Position numbers and translations under genes: made by a program. The notes under the pieces were generated by a model, which was not told where the DNA came from, made no database searches, and worked only from the letters and a program-made list of their open reading frames with translations. A stretch of DNA of 64,000 bases from Variovorax brevis (GTDB lineage Bacteria > Pseudomonadota > Gammaproteobacteria > Burkholderiales > Burkholderiaceae_C): positions 1 through 64,000 of the forward strand of contig NZ_JASZYG010000025.1 of the NCBI RefSeq assembly GCF_030317105.1, given 5' to 3'. Positions 18,065 to 28,554 of this stretch are shown in pieces. The number at the start of each line of letters is the position of its first letter. Within the stretch, counting starts at the first letter, position 1.

Positions 18065-20607
18065 TGCATCTTGCGCGGCACGAACTCCGCGAAGTTGGCG
18101 TCGTCAGGATCCAGGCTCACCACGTAGTCGCTCTCCTGCACCACGTCGATGTCCAGGCCCTTGCGCCAACGCGCCGTGTGGTGCAGCCGGCGCGCGCTGA
18201 CGTTGGTGGGATGCCAGTCAAAGCTGATCTCGCAAAAGTTGTTGGTGCCGACGACCTTCGTCATCGGGCCGCCGGCGTTGTGCATGCGGTACTTCGTGGC
18301 CGCGGCGCGGATGGCCTCGGCCGCCATCTTGCGATCGGTGGGCGAACTGCCCGTGGGCATGGGCGGCAACGGCGTGGTGTCCACGGCCGCATCGGCGCCT
18401 GGGGGTTCCAGATAGTCGAGCCGGTAGACGTAGTCCGGCGTCAGCTGCGGGTCGATCGCAGTGCCCAGGAAAAAGCCGTCGGGCGTCGTCGGCAGCGTCG
18501 GCTGGTCGAGCTTGAGGGTGAAGAGCGGAACGAAGACGCCAGCGGGATGAAGCCCCCGCTGCCCCACCACCATCTCCGACCCCTGCGGGACATTCCAGCC
18601 CCAATAGCCCTGCGGCGTGGTCTCGGGGATCATCAGGCTTTCGATGAAGCCCGGCGTGTACGCGTAGCCTTCGCGTTGGAAGCCGAGCGTGTTGCCGGTC
18701 TCCTTGCGGAACGAACTGGCGACAAGTTGCGCGATCACCGCGTTCACCGGCTGGGGCTGCACATCGCCCAGGCGCGTGGTGGCCTTGTAGAGCAGCCGGG
18801 TCGCAAAGCTGAAGTGCACGTCGCCCGAGATCATGGCCAAGGCGCCGGTGCGCTTTCCATCGACCCGCGGCAGCTTCTCGGCCAGGCGCGCCATCAACTT
18901 GTCGAACGCCACGGAAGGCAGTTCCCACGCTTCGTAGACGTCGGGGAAGTGCGCGAACAGGTTGGCGACCACGTCGTGTCGCGCGGCCGAGCGAATGGGC
19001 TCCACCGCCGGCGCGTTGGTGGTCATCACCACGATCACGAAGCGCTCGCCGAAATCCGGCGTGTTCACGATCTGCTCCACCAGTTGGTCCTCAGGCATCA
19101 GCACGCCGCCGCCGACCCGCCCCGTGGGGAAGGAGCGCCACGAGCGCGAGTCGGTGAAGATGATCTGGTGGCTCGGCCCCTCGACCGTGTAGTTGTAGAT
19201 GAATTCGCCCGTGTCATGGAACACGGCATTGGCCGGTCGCGTCGCAAGTTCGGACTCTTCGTGCACGGCCACCAGCTTGCGCAGCGCCGGCGATTTCGTC
19301 TCGTAGACGCCCGCATCGTTGATGCCGTCCAGCAGGTCGAGCAAGGCCTTGCCCGGTGGCTTGGTGCCGCCCCCCGGCGGGTCTTCGAACACCTCCGGCA
19401 CGTTGCCCCAGTGCTGGCACAAGGCATAGGCGACCAGCGCGTTTTGCGTCACGCGCAGGCCGAGCGGATGGCCGTACAGCGCCTTGCAGATGTCGCGCGT
19501 CATGTTCCAGTCGTCGGTGACCTCGTGGTCGTCGAAGATCATGTAGCTGGGGATGTTGGCCAGCATCCGACGCACGTTCTGCAGGTCCTTGCGGAACAGC
19601 GCGAGCCCTTGTGCGTGGCGGTCCATGGCGAAGTGGTCGCCCTTCTTGGCGCGCTTGCCGAACCATTGGCTGAACACCATCGGGCCGCCGCCGAGCACCA
19701 CGCGCGTGGCATCGGCCACGTCGGCGAAGGTTGGCATGTCGGTGGGCCACAGCACGTCGGACCACACCATGATGTACATGCACAGGTACTCGCCGAGCGA
19801 CAACAGTTGGCCGTCGAGGTCTTCCGAGGTAAAGCCCGCTTCCTCCAGCGGATCGCGGCGCAGGAAGGGCAGGAGCTTGTCCACGTCCGCCTTGTTGCCC
19901 GCCTTGTCGCAGGGGATGAGTTCCTTCCAGCCGAGCAGCACGTGCGCGGCGTCCGAGAGCACCATCAACTGCGACGCCGACACATCGTCCGCGTAAATCT
20001 GGTCGCCCGTCAGCAGCAACTGATGCGGGCGTCCGATGGCGTTGGACGAGGCCTGCGCGATCAGCTTGTCGCCCACGGCGAACGCATCCCTGCCGTTTCC
20101 ATGCGGGATGCGGCAGGAGCCGCACAGGAGGCGCAGGTCGTCCAGGTTGGCCGGCGGAAGGCAGAAGCTCGGCAGGCCGAAGGGCACGTAGCAGAAGGCG
20201 CCCGGCAGTGTCTGCGTGGCCGTGGCCGTGGGCAGGTCCATGGCTTGACCGTCGTCGAAGTCAAACGCGAGGTTGTAGCGGTAGATCACGCCTTCCACCA
20301 GGTCCGCCGCCGGAACCGCCGTCACGCACACGATGTGAAGTTGCGTGCCAACGGCCACCGTGTGGCGCTGCCCGGTGGCCAGCGGCTCGTTGAGCGCATC
20401 GAGCACCGTGAGCGTGACCTTGCCTCCCACCTGCATCGCCAGCCAGACGCTCACGCTGCGCGGCGCGACCTTGCGCAGCACGGGGCCGGCCAGCACGCGC
20501 GGCAACGTGGAAAGCCGGGTTGCGAGCGACTGCATCACCATGGCGGCAGTCAGTCTGCGGTCGTGGAACCCTGTGAGGCGCGCGGCAAGGCGCAGGCCGA
20601 CCCACAA
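18061..20607 (-). CDS. PhoD-like metallophosphoesterase (first gene of cassette)
   Basis: Up to 848 residues. The longest frame starts with TTG at 20607; ATG 20541 (MVMQSLATRLSTLPRVLAGP) is an alternative and fits the usual PhoD-like N-terminal domain (LAGPVLRKVAPRSVSVWLA). Catalytic signatures are LLCGSCRIPHG (about 160), LLLTGDQIYADDV (about 200, metal ligand Asp), YMIFDDHEVTDDWNM (about 355) and MISGDVHFS (about 592). PhoD enzymes are Ca/Fe-dependent phosphomono- or diesterases, normally exported by Tat. This one shows no twin-arginine signal and is larger than usual (about 450-600), so a cytosolic or differently delivered role is possible. The ATGA overlap with the DUF6603 gene ties it to that protein. 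Confidence 0.82.
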   Translation of the reverse strand: MWVGLRLAARLTGFHDRRLTAAMVMQSLATRLSTLPRVLAGPVLRKVAPRSVSVWLAMQVGGKVTLTVLDALNEPLATGQRHTVAVGTQLHIVCVTAVPAADLVEGVIYRYNLAFDFDDGQAMDLPTATATQTLPGAFCYVPFGLPSFCLPPANLDDLRLLCGSCRIPHGNGRDAFAVGDKLIAQASSNAIGRPHQLLLTGDQIYADDVSASQLMVLSDAAHVLLGWKELIPCDKAGNKADVDKLLPFLRRDPLEEAGFTSEDLDGQLLSLGEYLCMYIMVWSDVLWPTDMPTFADVADATRVVLGGGPMVFSQWFGKRAKKGDHFAMDRHAQGLALFRKDLQNVRRMLANIPSYMIFDDHEVTDDWNMTRDICKALYGHPLGLRVTQNALVAYALCQHWGNVPEVFEDPPGGGTKPPGKALLDLLDGINDAGVYETKSPALRKLVAVHEESELATRPANAVFHDTGEFIYNYTVEGPSHQIIFTDSRSWRSFPTGRVGGGVLMPEDQLVEQIVNTPDFGERFVIVVMTTNAPAVEPIRSAARHDVVANLFAHFPDVYEAWELPSVAFDKLMARLAEKLPRVDGKRTGALAMISGDVHFSFATRLLYKATTRLGDVQPQPVNAVIAQLVASSFRKETGNTLGFQREGYAYTPGFIESLMIPETTPQGYWGWNVPQGSEMVVGQRGLHPAGVFVPLFTLKLDQPTLPTTPDGFFLGTAIDPQLTPDYVYRLDYLEPPGADAAVDTTPLPPMPTGSSPTDRKMAAEAIRAAATKYRMHNAGGPMTKVVGTNNFCEISFDWHPTNVSARRLHHTARWRKGLDIDVVQESDYVVSLDPDDANFAEFVPRKMQ

Positions 20608-20894
20608 CGGGCGAGGCGAAGTGTCATCGATCCCTCCTGTGCAGCGTGTTGTTGTTCTTCACGCGGCCGAAAAGAAGGCGGCAATGCTGAGCCCGGCGCC
20701 GCTGAAACTCAAGTGCGCCGAAGGCCTATACGCCAATCGAAGTAAGCACTGCTGCACCTCTGCCTCAACCGCGTTACAACAGGAACTTCGCGCTGCGGGA
20801 TTTCACCAACGTGGTGCGCCGGCCGTACCGGCGCATACTGGCGGCCAATCAGTGGCAACCCCCACCAAGCCACGGCGGGAGACAGGAGAACGCA

Positions 20895-22721
20895 TTGCAG
20901 CGAACCAACATCGCCAACCCGGCCTATTTCCACAAGGTCGTCGATTGCCAATACGCGTGTCCGGCGCACACGCCAGTCCCTGAATACATCCGCATGATCG
21001 CGCAGCGCCGCTACAGCGACGCCTACATGATCAACTGGGCTTCCAACGTCTTTCCCGGCATCCTGGGGCGCACCTGCGACCGGCCCTGCGAGCCGGCCTG
21101 CCGCCGCGGGCGCGTGGAAGAAAGCAACGCCCAGGCCCCGGAGCCGGTGGCCATCTGCCGCTTGAAACGCGTGGCCGCCGACATGAAGGACGACGTGCGC
21201 TCGCGCATGCCCAAGGTCGCGCCCAAAAACGGCAAGCGGATCGCCTGCATCGGCGCCGGCCCGGCCTCGCTCACGGTGGCGCGCGACTTGGCGCCGCTGG
21301 GCTACGAGGTGACGGTGTTCGACGGCGAAGCCAAGGCAGGCGGATTCATCCGCACGCAGATCCCGCGCTTTCGGCTGCCGGAATCCATCATCGACGAAGA
21401 GACGGGCTACATCCTCGACCTGGGCGTGACCTTCCGGAGCGGCGAGCGCATCGATTCCATGCAGGCGCTGCTGGACCAGCACTGGGACGCGGTCTTCGTC
21501 GGCTGCGGCGCGCCGCGCGGCCGTAACCTCGAATTGCCGGGCCGCGAGGAGGCTGCAGCCAACATCCACATCGGCATCGACTGGCTGGCATCCGTTTCCT
21601 TTGGCCACGTCAACTCGATCGGAAAGCGCGTGATCGTGCTGGGCGGCGGGAACACGGCCATGGACTGCTGCCGTTCGTCGCGTCGCCTGGGCGGCACCGA
21701 CGTCAAGGTCATCGTGCGAAGCGGCTTCGACGAAATGAAGGCCTCACCCTGGGAAAAGGAAGACACGCAGCACGAAGGCATTCCGATCATCAACTTCCAT
21801 GTGCCCAAGGCCTTTGTGCACGAAGGCGGCAAGCTGGTGGGCATGATGTTCGAGATCGTGGAGGCGCAGTACGACGACAAGGGTCGGCGCAAGCTGGTGC
21901 CCACGGGCGCACCCGACGCGTTCTTCGAATGCGACGACGTGCTGGTCGCGGTCGGCCAGGAAAACGCCTTTCCGTGGATCGAGCGCGACTGCGGCATCGA
22001 CTTCGACGAATGGGGCTTGCCGACGCTCGACAAGAACACCTTCCAGTCCACCGTGCCCAACGTGTTCTTCGGGGGCGACGCTGCCTTCGGCCCCAAGAAC
22101 ATCATCACCGCCGTGGCGCACGGGCATGAGGCGGCCGTGTCGATCGACAAGCTGCTGCACGCCGAGGAAATCTACGTGCGCCCTGCGCCGATGACCAACC
22201 TCGTCTCGCAGAAGATGGGCATCCACGAGTGGAGCTACGACAACGACACCTCCAACGACCTGCGCTACAAGGTGCCGTGGGCCAAGGCGGAAATGGCGCT
22301 GGCCAGCATCCGCGTGGAAGTGGAACTGGGCTTCGACGCGGCCACCGCCTTCAAGGAGGCCGAGCGCTGCCTGAACTGCGACGTGCAGACGGTGTTCACC
22401 GAAACAGCGTGCATCGAATGCGATGCCTGCGTGGACATCTGCCCGATGGATTGCATCACCTTCACGGTCAACGGCGAAGAGGCGGAATTGCGGCCGACAC
22501 TCAAGGCGCCGGCCCTCAACCTGGCCCAGGACCTCTATGTTTCCGGCGGGCTCAAGACGGGCCGCGTGATGGTCAAGGACGAGGATGTCTGCCTGCACTG
22601 CGGCCTGTGCGCCGAGCGCTGCCCGACGGGTGCGTGGGACATGCAGAAGTTCCTGCTCAAGATGACACCTGCCGGGCCCGCCTGCCGCGATGCCAAGGTG
22701 GTGGAAGGAGTGACGGCATGA
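20895..22721 (+). CDS. FAD/NAD(P) oxidoreductase with 4Fe-4S ferredoxin domain, partner of Kor-type oxidoreductase
   Basis: 608 residues if started at TTG 20895, which has CAGGAG 7 bases upstream and begins MQRTNIANPAYFHKVVDCQY. An upstream ATG frame would add 28 residues without conserved sequence. Domain order: an N-terminal GltD-like Fe-S segment (CQYACPAHTPVPEYI, GRTCDRPCEPACRRG), an FAD-binding Rossmann fold (IACIGAGPASLTVARDLA), an NAD(P)-binding fold (VIVLGGGNTAMDCCRS), and C-terminal ferredoxin clusters (CIECDACVDICPMDC and CLHCGLCAERCPTG). It should pass electrons between NAD(P)H and the downstream 2-oxoacid oxidoreductase, as proposed for KorC of Azoarcus/Thauera. The stop overlaps the next start by ATGA. 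Confidence 0.88.
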   Translation: MQRTNIANPAYFHKVVDCQYACPAHTPVPEYIRMIAQRRYSDAYMINWASNVFPGILGRTCDRPCEPACRRGRVEESNAQAPEPVAICRLKRVAADMKDDVRSRMPKVAPKNGKRIACIGAGPASLTVARDLAPLGYEVTVFDGEAKAGGFIRTQIPRFRLPESIIDEETGYILDLGVTFRSGERIDSMQALLDQHWDAVFVGCGAPRGRNLELPGREEAAANIHIGIDWLASVSFGHVNSIGKRVIVLGGGNTAMDCCRSSRRLGGTDVKVIVRSGFDEMKASPWEKEDTQHEGIPIINFHVPKAFVHEGGKLVGMMFEIVEAQYDDKGRRKLVPTGAPDAFFECDDVLVAVGQENAFPWIERDCGIDFDEWGLPTLDKNTFQSTVPNVFFGGDAAFGPKNIITAVAHGHEAAVSIDKLLHAEEIYVRPAPMTNLVSQKMGIHEWSYDNDTSNDLRYKVPWAKAEMALASIRVEVELGFDAATAFKEAERCLNCDVQTVFTETACIECDACVDICPMDCITFTVNGEEAELRPTLKAPALNLAQDLYVSGGLKTGRVMVKDEDVCLHCGLCAERCPTGAWDMQKFLLKMTPAGPACRDAKVVEGVTA

Positions 22722-24585
22722 GCGCGATACTGCCGCCCAAAGCCGAAAGTTCGCCCGCGGCGCCTTTGCCGCGCATCGAAGCCGTCAACGACTTCGTCAT
22801 CAAGTTCGCCAACGTGAACGGCTCAGGCTCGGCCTCGGCCAACGAGTTGTTCGCCAAGGCCATCCTGCGCATGGGCGTGCCGGTGAGCCCGCGCAACATC
22901 TTCCCGAGCAACATCCAGGGCCTGCCGACCTGGTATGAAGTGCGCGTGACCGAGAAGGGCTACCTCGGCCGACGCGGCGGCACCGACATGATGGTCGCGA
23001 TGAACCCGCAAACCTGGGACGCCGACGTGGCTGAACTGGCGAGCGGCGGCTACCTGTTCTACGACAGCACGCGGCCCCTGCCGCCCTCGAAATTCCGCGA
23101 CGACATCCACGTGATCGGCATGCCGCTCACCGAGATCTGCAACGCGGTCTACCACGACCCTCGGCAGCGGCAACTGTTCAAGAACATCGTCTACGTGGGC
23201 GCGCTGGCCATCCTGCTGGGCATCGAGCCCGAGGTGGTCGAAAAGCTCTTCGGCGAACAGTACAAGGGCAAGGAAAAGCTCCTGGCCTCCAACGTGCAGG
23301 CGCTGCACCTGGGCTGCGATTTTGCGCGCGAGAACCTGGCGCCCATCGGCCTGCAGGTGCGGCGAGCCGACCAGGTGGGCAACCAGATCTTCGTGGACGG
23401 CAACAGCGCCGCTGCGCTGGGCTGCGTGTATGGCGGGGCGACCGTGGCGGCGTGGTACCCCATCACGCCCTCCTCCTCGGTGGCCGAGGCCTTCCAGCGC
23501 TACTGCATGAAGTTCCGCGTCGATCCCGCCACCGGGCAGCAACGCTTTGCAATCGTGCAGGCGGAAGACGAGATTGCCTCCATCGGCATGGTGGTGGGCG
23601 CCGGGTGGAACGGTGCGCGGGCCTTCACGGCCACTTCGGGTCCGGGCATTTCGCTCATGACCGAATTCATCGGCCTGGCCTACTTCGCGGAGATTCCGGT
23701 CACGCTCATCAACGTGCAGCGCGGCGGGCCGTCCACCGGCATGCCCACGCGCACGCAGCAGGCCGACATCCTTTCTTGCGCGTATGCCTCCCACGGCGAC
23801 ACCAAGCACGTACTGCTGTTCCCCGAAGACCCGCACGAATGCTTCGAGCACGCGGCGGCAGCGCTCGACCTCGCGGACCGATTGCAGACGCCTGTCTTCT
23901 TGATGACCGACCTGGACATCGGCATGAACCAGCGCCTGTGCAAGCCCTTCGCATGGGACGAGGGCCGGCTCTACGATCGCGGCAAGGTCATGACAGCCGA
24001 AGAGCTGGAAGCAGGCCGCGACTTCGGCCGCTACAAGGACGTGGACGGCGACGGCATTCCGTGGCGCACGCTGCCCGGCACGCATCCGACCAAGGGCAGC
24101 TTCTTCACGCGCGGCACCACGCGCGACGCCTACGCCCGCTACTCCGAACGCGGGCCGGACTACATCTACAACATGGAGCGGCTGCTCAAGAAGATCGCGA
24201 CCGCGGCCACGCTGGTGCCGCAGCCCGTGCTGAAGCCGGCGGCGCAAAAGACGAAGCTTGGCGTCATCTACTTCGGCTCGACCAGCCCGTCCATGGACGA
24301 GGCGCTGGAAGCGCTGGAAGAGCGCGGCATCCACCTCGACGCCATGCGCCTGCGGGCCTTTCCCTTCCCGGACAGCGTGCAGGCATTTCTTGAAGCGCAC
24401 ACGCACGTGTACGTGGTCGAGCAGAACCGCGACGCGCAGATGCGCAGCCTGCTGGTGAACGAGCTCGACGCCAACCCAGCCCGGCTGATCAAAGTGCTGC
24501 ACTTCGACGGCACGCCCATCACGGCGCGATTCATCGTGCAGGCCATCAGCGCGCATGCCGGCACCCTGAACAAGAAGGACACCGC

Positions 24586-24589
<4 letters not shown>
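22718..24589 (+). CDS. 2-oxoacid:acceptor oxidoreductase, gamma-alpha fusion subunit (KorA-type)
   Basis: 623 residues from ATG 22718 (GGAAGGAG upstream, ATGA overlap with the previous stop). Residues about 25-210 form the gamma domain (FVIKFANVNGSGSASANELF, GLPTWYEVRVTEKGYLGRR). The rest is the alpha domain that binds the pyrimidine side of thiamine pyrophosphate (GATVAAWYPITPSSSVAEAF, AFTATSGPGISLMTEFIGLA, QRGGPSTGMPTRTQQAD). The complex oxidatively decarboxylates a 2-oxoacid, probably 2-oxoglutarate, to its CoA ester using ferredoxin-type Fe-S centres. It overlaps the beta subunit start by ATGA. Confidence 0.9.
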
Positions 24590-25641
<1,052 letters not shown>

Positions 25642-25684
25642 GCGCCGGAAGACTGCAACATTCGTCTTTCATTGGAGGGGGAGC

Positions 25685-26122
25685 ATGTCCGAACGAACCG
25701 TCTTCCAGTCCATCTCGCGCGCGCACGTGGTCAGCCTGGGCCCGCAGGCCAGCGTGCGCGACGCCGCCTGCGTGATGACGCGCGCCAACTGCGGCAGCGT
25801 GCTCATCATGGAACCGCCGGAAACCCTGCTGGGCATCCTCACCGAGCGCGACCTGATGACGCGCGTGCTGGCCAAGGGGCTCGACCCCGAGCGCACCGCC
25901 GCGCGCGACGTGATGACGCCCAATCCCATTTGCGTGCCGCCGGAAACGCTGGTGTCGGATGCGGTCCTGCTGATGCTGGAACGCGGCTTCCGCCACATTC
26001 CGCTGGTCGCGGGAACGAAGATCCTCGGCGTGTTTTCGGTCCGCGATGCCTTGCCGAGGGAACTGGGCACGGCGCTGAGCCAGGCGGAGTTCAATGAGCA
26101 GGTGAATGACGTCCTGGGTTAG
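25685..26122 (+). CDS. CBS-domain pair protein
   Basis: 145 residues from ATG 25685 with GGAGGGGG upstream. Two CBS motifs: VRDAACVMTRANCGSVLIM ... LLGILTERDLMTRV and VSDAVLLMLERGFRHIPLV ... ILGVFSVRDALPRE, linked by ARDVMTPNPICVPPE. Such stand-alone CBS pairs bind adenosyl ligands (AMP/ATP, SAM or c-di-nucleotides) and act as regulatory modules. It follows the Kor genes by 43 bases, so it may be in the same transcript, perhaps adjusting activity to energy charge; this last point is inference. Confidence 0.88.
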   Translation: MSERTVFQSISRAHVVSLGPQASVRDAACVMTRANCGSVLIMEPPETLLGILTERDLMTRVLAKGLDPERTAARDVMTPNPICVPPETLVSDAVLLMLERGFRHIPLVAGTKILGVFSVRDALPRELGTALSQAEFNEQVNDVLG

Positions 26123-26177
26123 TTGACGAGTCCCGAGCCGTGGCGCGCGGCCTCGCAGGGACCTGATCGAAGTCCTC

Positions 26178-27023
26178 TCAACTGAACCAGTCGGACAGGA
26201 TCTTGTTGACGACGTCCGCACGCTCGTACTGAACCCAGTGCCCCGCCCCTTCCACGATTCGCGCCTGGGCTTGGTGCGGTACCTTGTCGGCCACGGTTTT
26301 CACCAATGCTGGCGGATCGGCGGTGACGTCGTGCTCACCCCACAGCAACAAGGTCGGCGCCGACCGTCGCGCCAGCGCTTCGAACAGGCCACCTGATTGC
26401 GAGATGTCCCGGCTTCGAAAGCGCGTGTGCAGGCACGCATCGGTGTGGATGCGCACGGCCAGCGCATCGATGTCGTCGGCTTCCATGTGGAGCATGTGCA
26501 CCGAGAGGTTGTGCCGCATGATCGCGTCGAGTGCGGCGGCATCGCCGGCTTCCGCCGCCTGTTTCCAGCTTCGCAATGTGCCGCGCGGGCGACGATGCCC
26601 TGCATGGCCCGCCGGCCCCAGCAAGGCCAGCCGCTCCACGGCCGGGCGCCTTGCGGCGATGAACGCCGCCACCAAGCCGCCAAATGAAAATCCAGCGAGG
26701 TCGACGGGCGATCCCTCGCCGACGAGTCGATCCAGCGTCGACATCGTCGGGCGCACGACTGCGGCCAGTGAACCCGCAAACTCCGCGTCGTCGGAATCCC
26801 CATAGCCCGGCATGTCCGGAACCCACACGGCACGGTCGACGCCGAGCGCTTCGACGTTGCGCGACCAATGCATCCAGTTGCCGTGGCCGCCATGCAGCAT
26901 GACCAGCGGCCGACCGCCGCTGCCAAAGCGCCGCCAAGTCACCTGCCGCCCTTCCCACTCGACGGCCTCGCGGCTGGCCAGTGTGGCAAGGTGATCGATC
27001 TGGTCTTGCGCTTCGCGGTTCAT
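26178..27023 (-). CDS. alpha/beta-fold hydrolase
   Basis: 281 residues from ATG 27023 (MNREAQDQIDHLATLASREAV...). The longer frame to 27146 has no family-like N-terminus. Signatures are the oxyanion-hole HGGHGNWMHW, the nucleophile elbow GFSFGG, the acid in LLLWGEHDVTADP and the catalytic histidine in VEGAGHWVQYERAD. It resembles the MhpC/BphD-like hydrolases of C-C or ester bonds, but no pathway partner is adjacent, so the substrate cannot be assigned. Confidence 0.88.
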   Translation of the reverse strand: MNREAQDQIDHLATLASREAVEWEGRQVTWRRFGSGGRPLVMLHGGHGNWMHWSRNVEALGVDRAVWVPDMPGYGDSDDAEFAGSLAAVVRPTMSTLDRLVGEGSPVDLAGFSFGGLVAAFIAARRPAVERLALLGPAGHAGHRRPRGTLRSWKQAAEAGDAAALDAIMRHNLSVHMLHMEADDIDALAVRIHTDACLHTRFRSRDISQSGGLFEALARRSAPTLLLWGEHDVTADPPALVKTVADKVPHQAQARIVEGAGHWVQYERADVVNKILSDWFS

Positions 27024-27130
27024 GGATGCGGCCCTTGCCCACAAGTATGGCCGGAAGCAGACCGATTGACGACGCTGGCGCTGAAGGCAAGACTGCGTAC
27101 ATCCCGGCAATCGCCGGACAAGGAAATCAC

Positions 27131-27322
27131 ATGAACGAAGAAGCACTCAACATCAGCATTCGCAAGTTCCTGAAGGTGGTCGGTGTCAGTTCCCAACGGG
27201 AAATCGAGCATGCGGTCGCCAAGGCCCCGCCGGGCACGCAGCAGGTGGTGGCCACCATGACGCTGGAGATCCCGGAATTGGGCCTGAAGGTCAAGTTCGA
27301 CGGGGATATCCACCTGGCCTGA
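27131..27322 (+). CDS. DUF6494 family small protein
   Basis: 63 residues: ATG 27131 with AAGGAAATCAC directly upstream. MNEEALNISIRKFLKVVGVS, QREIEHAV and the closing strand LGLKVKFDGDIHLA match the short DUF6494 family as I recall it. Function unknown. Divergently placed from the hydrolase gene, about 107 bases apart. Confidence 0.7.
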   Translation: MNEEALNISIRKFLKVVGVSSQREIEHAVAKAPPGTQQVVATMTLEIPELGLKVKFDGDIHLA

Positions 27323-27433
27323 GAGGGGTTTCCAAGCAGGCGGCATCGTCCTAGCATGGGGCCCCTTGCTCCGGCGGTCGCGGGCCTCCTCAAATGGGCC
27401 TGTGCCTCCTGCCAATCAGGATGAGGAAGCGCC

Positions 27434-27598
27434 ATGCCAACCTACCAATATCGCTGCGCGAAATGCGGCGAGGTTTTCGAACACGTCGAACACGTTGCGG
27501 AGCATGAGACCGCCCATTTGCGCTGTCCGAAATGCAACAGCGATGAGGTCGAGCACAAGCCGACGCAGTTCTTTGCGAAGACCTCGAGGAAGAGCTGA
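27434..27598 (+). CDS. FmdB-type zinc ribbon protein
   Basis: 54-residue gene, too short for most automatic cut-offs. It starts MPTYQYRCAKCGEVFE and has two CxxC knuckles (C8/C11 and C31/C34) with CPKCNSDEV, then a basic tail (KTSRKS). This is the FmdB/regulatory-protein zinc ribbon, thought to bind Zn; its role is not defined. The ATG at 27434 follows GAGGAAGCGCC, a plausible ribosome-binding site. Confidence 0.85.
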   Translation: MPTYQYRCAKCGEVFEHVEHVAEHETAHLRCPKCNSDEVEHKPTQFFAKTSRKS

Positions 27599-27700
27599 AC
27601 GCAGTGCGCGCGACCGCGGCTGATGCGCGCATTGCATCGCCCCCATTCGCGTTGCTGGCGCGGCAGGCACTTGCGAAGGGCCGTTGACGGCCCCCCGTCT

Positions 27701-28090
27701 TCATGGCGGCGCGAACTCATGGCGCGCGACGTAAGCCTGCCATGGAATGAGCGCGGGAATCAGCAATTCGATGAGCGCCACCAGCGCGACTGCGAGGGCC
27801 GGTGCGCCCGTGACATGCCAGGCTGCGAGGCGGCCCAGGCCACCCAGGAACACGGCGGCGCACACGATCCTGAACAGCGCCGTCTGCCGCCCGATCTGCG
27901 GCACGATCCACCACACGATCATGGCCAGCCCGACGTCCCATCCGGACATGAAGCGGAACTGGCTATCGAGGTTCGGATTGGCAACCTCCAGTGGAATGTA
28001 GAACTCAACGCCCCGAACCAGCCCCAGCATGCCGACCGTGAGCGGCAACAGGCTCAGGACGATGACGATCAGTTGAAGGGCTCGCTTCAT
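27701..28090 (-). CDS. DUF4345 family membrane protein
   Basis: 129 residues from ATG 28090 (CAGGAG upstream). Four hydrophobic helices: ALQLIVIVLSLLPLTVGMLG, VGLAMIVWWIVPQIG, IVCAAVFLGGLGRLAAWH and ALAVALVALIELLIPALIP. The FYIP and GGLGR(L/A) pattern matches DUF4345, small inner-membrane proteins of unknown function. A longer frame (to 28138) would overlap the GFA gene and is rejected. Confidence 0.78.
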   Translation of the reverse strand: MKRALQLIVIVLSLLPLTVGMLGLVRGVEFYIPLEVANPNLDSQFRFMSGWDVGLAMIVWWIVPQIGRQTALFRIVCAAVFLGGLGRLAAWHVTGAPALAVALVALIELLIPALIPWQAYVARHEFAPP

Positions 28091-28113
28091 GGGACACTCC
28101 TGGATGCGTTGCG

Positions 28114-28527
28114 CTACGGCTTCTCCCTCTTCTCCCACTTTCCCGGAAACTGGGGCAGTTCATCCGTGATGTCGAACCACGGCGCCTTGTCTGCAACGTA
28201 GAGATGAAGCCCGGGCTTCACATGCGGGTCGTCGTCGAGCGCGCCCAGTGGCAGGCCATGCGCCGACGTGTCGTGGTCGAAGCGGCTGAGGAGCGGCGAT
28301 CCGCAGACGCGGCAAAAGCCCCGGTGGTTGCCGGGCGACGACTCATACCATGTCACGAGGTCCTCGCCTTGCACCCACCTGAAATCGGCGGCCTTGACGC
28401 GGGCGCGGCTGCGAAAGGCAGCGCCCTGCGCCTTGCGGCACATCGAGCAGTGGCAGTTGAGCGCGCCCGTCAGCGCGCCGGAGATTTCGTAGCGAACACC
28501 GCCGCAAAGGCAACTACCGCGAAGCAT
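28114..28527 (-). CDS. GFA-family zinc protein (glutathione-dependent formaldehyde-activating-like)
   Basis: 137 residues. CLCGGVRYEI near the N-terminus, CHCSMCRKAQGAAFRSRA and FCRVCGSPLLSRF provide the Zn-binding cysteines of the GFA/CENP-V fold. The founding member binds glutathione and formaldehyde, but most family members, including this one, have no proven reaction. Its stop lies 23 bases upstream of the DUF4345 gene start, so the two may be cotranscribed. Confidence 0.88.
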   Translation of the reverse strand: MLRGSCLCGGVRYEISGALTGALNCHCSMCRKAQGAAFRSRARVKAADFRWVQGEDLVTWYESSPGNHRGFCRVCGSPLLSRFDHDTSAHGLPLGALDDDPHVKPGLHLYVADKAPWFDITDELPQFPGKWEKREKP

Positions 28528-28554
28528 GGTTCTGGCCTCTTCCGTTGATGGGCA

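Noticed and set aside
22229..22717. Upstream extension of the KorA-type frame to 22229
   Set aside because: Overlaps the previous gene completely; ATG 22718 has a strong ribosome-binding site and a fitting N-terminus.
22823..24556. 577-aa minus-strand ORF opposite the KorA-type gene
   Set aside because: Shadow ORF; the plus strand carries TPP and gamma-domain motifs.
27678..27693. Hairpin GGGCCGT-TG-ACGGCCC as terminator
   Set aside because: Stem without a following T-run on either strand; not listed as a terminator.
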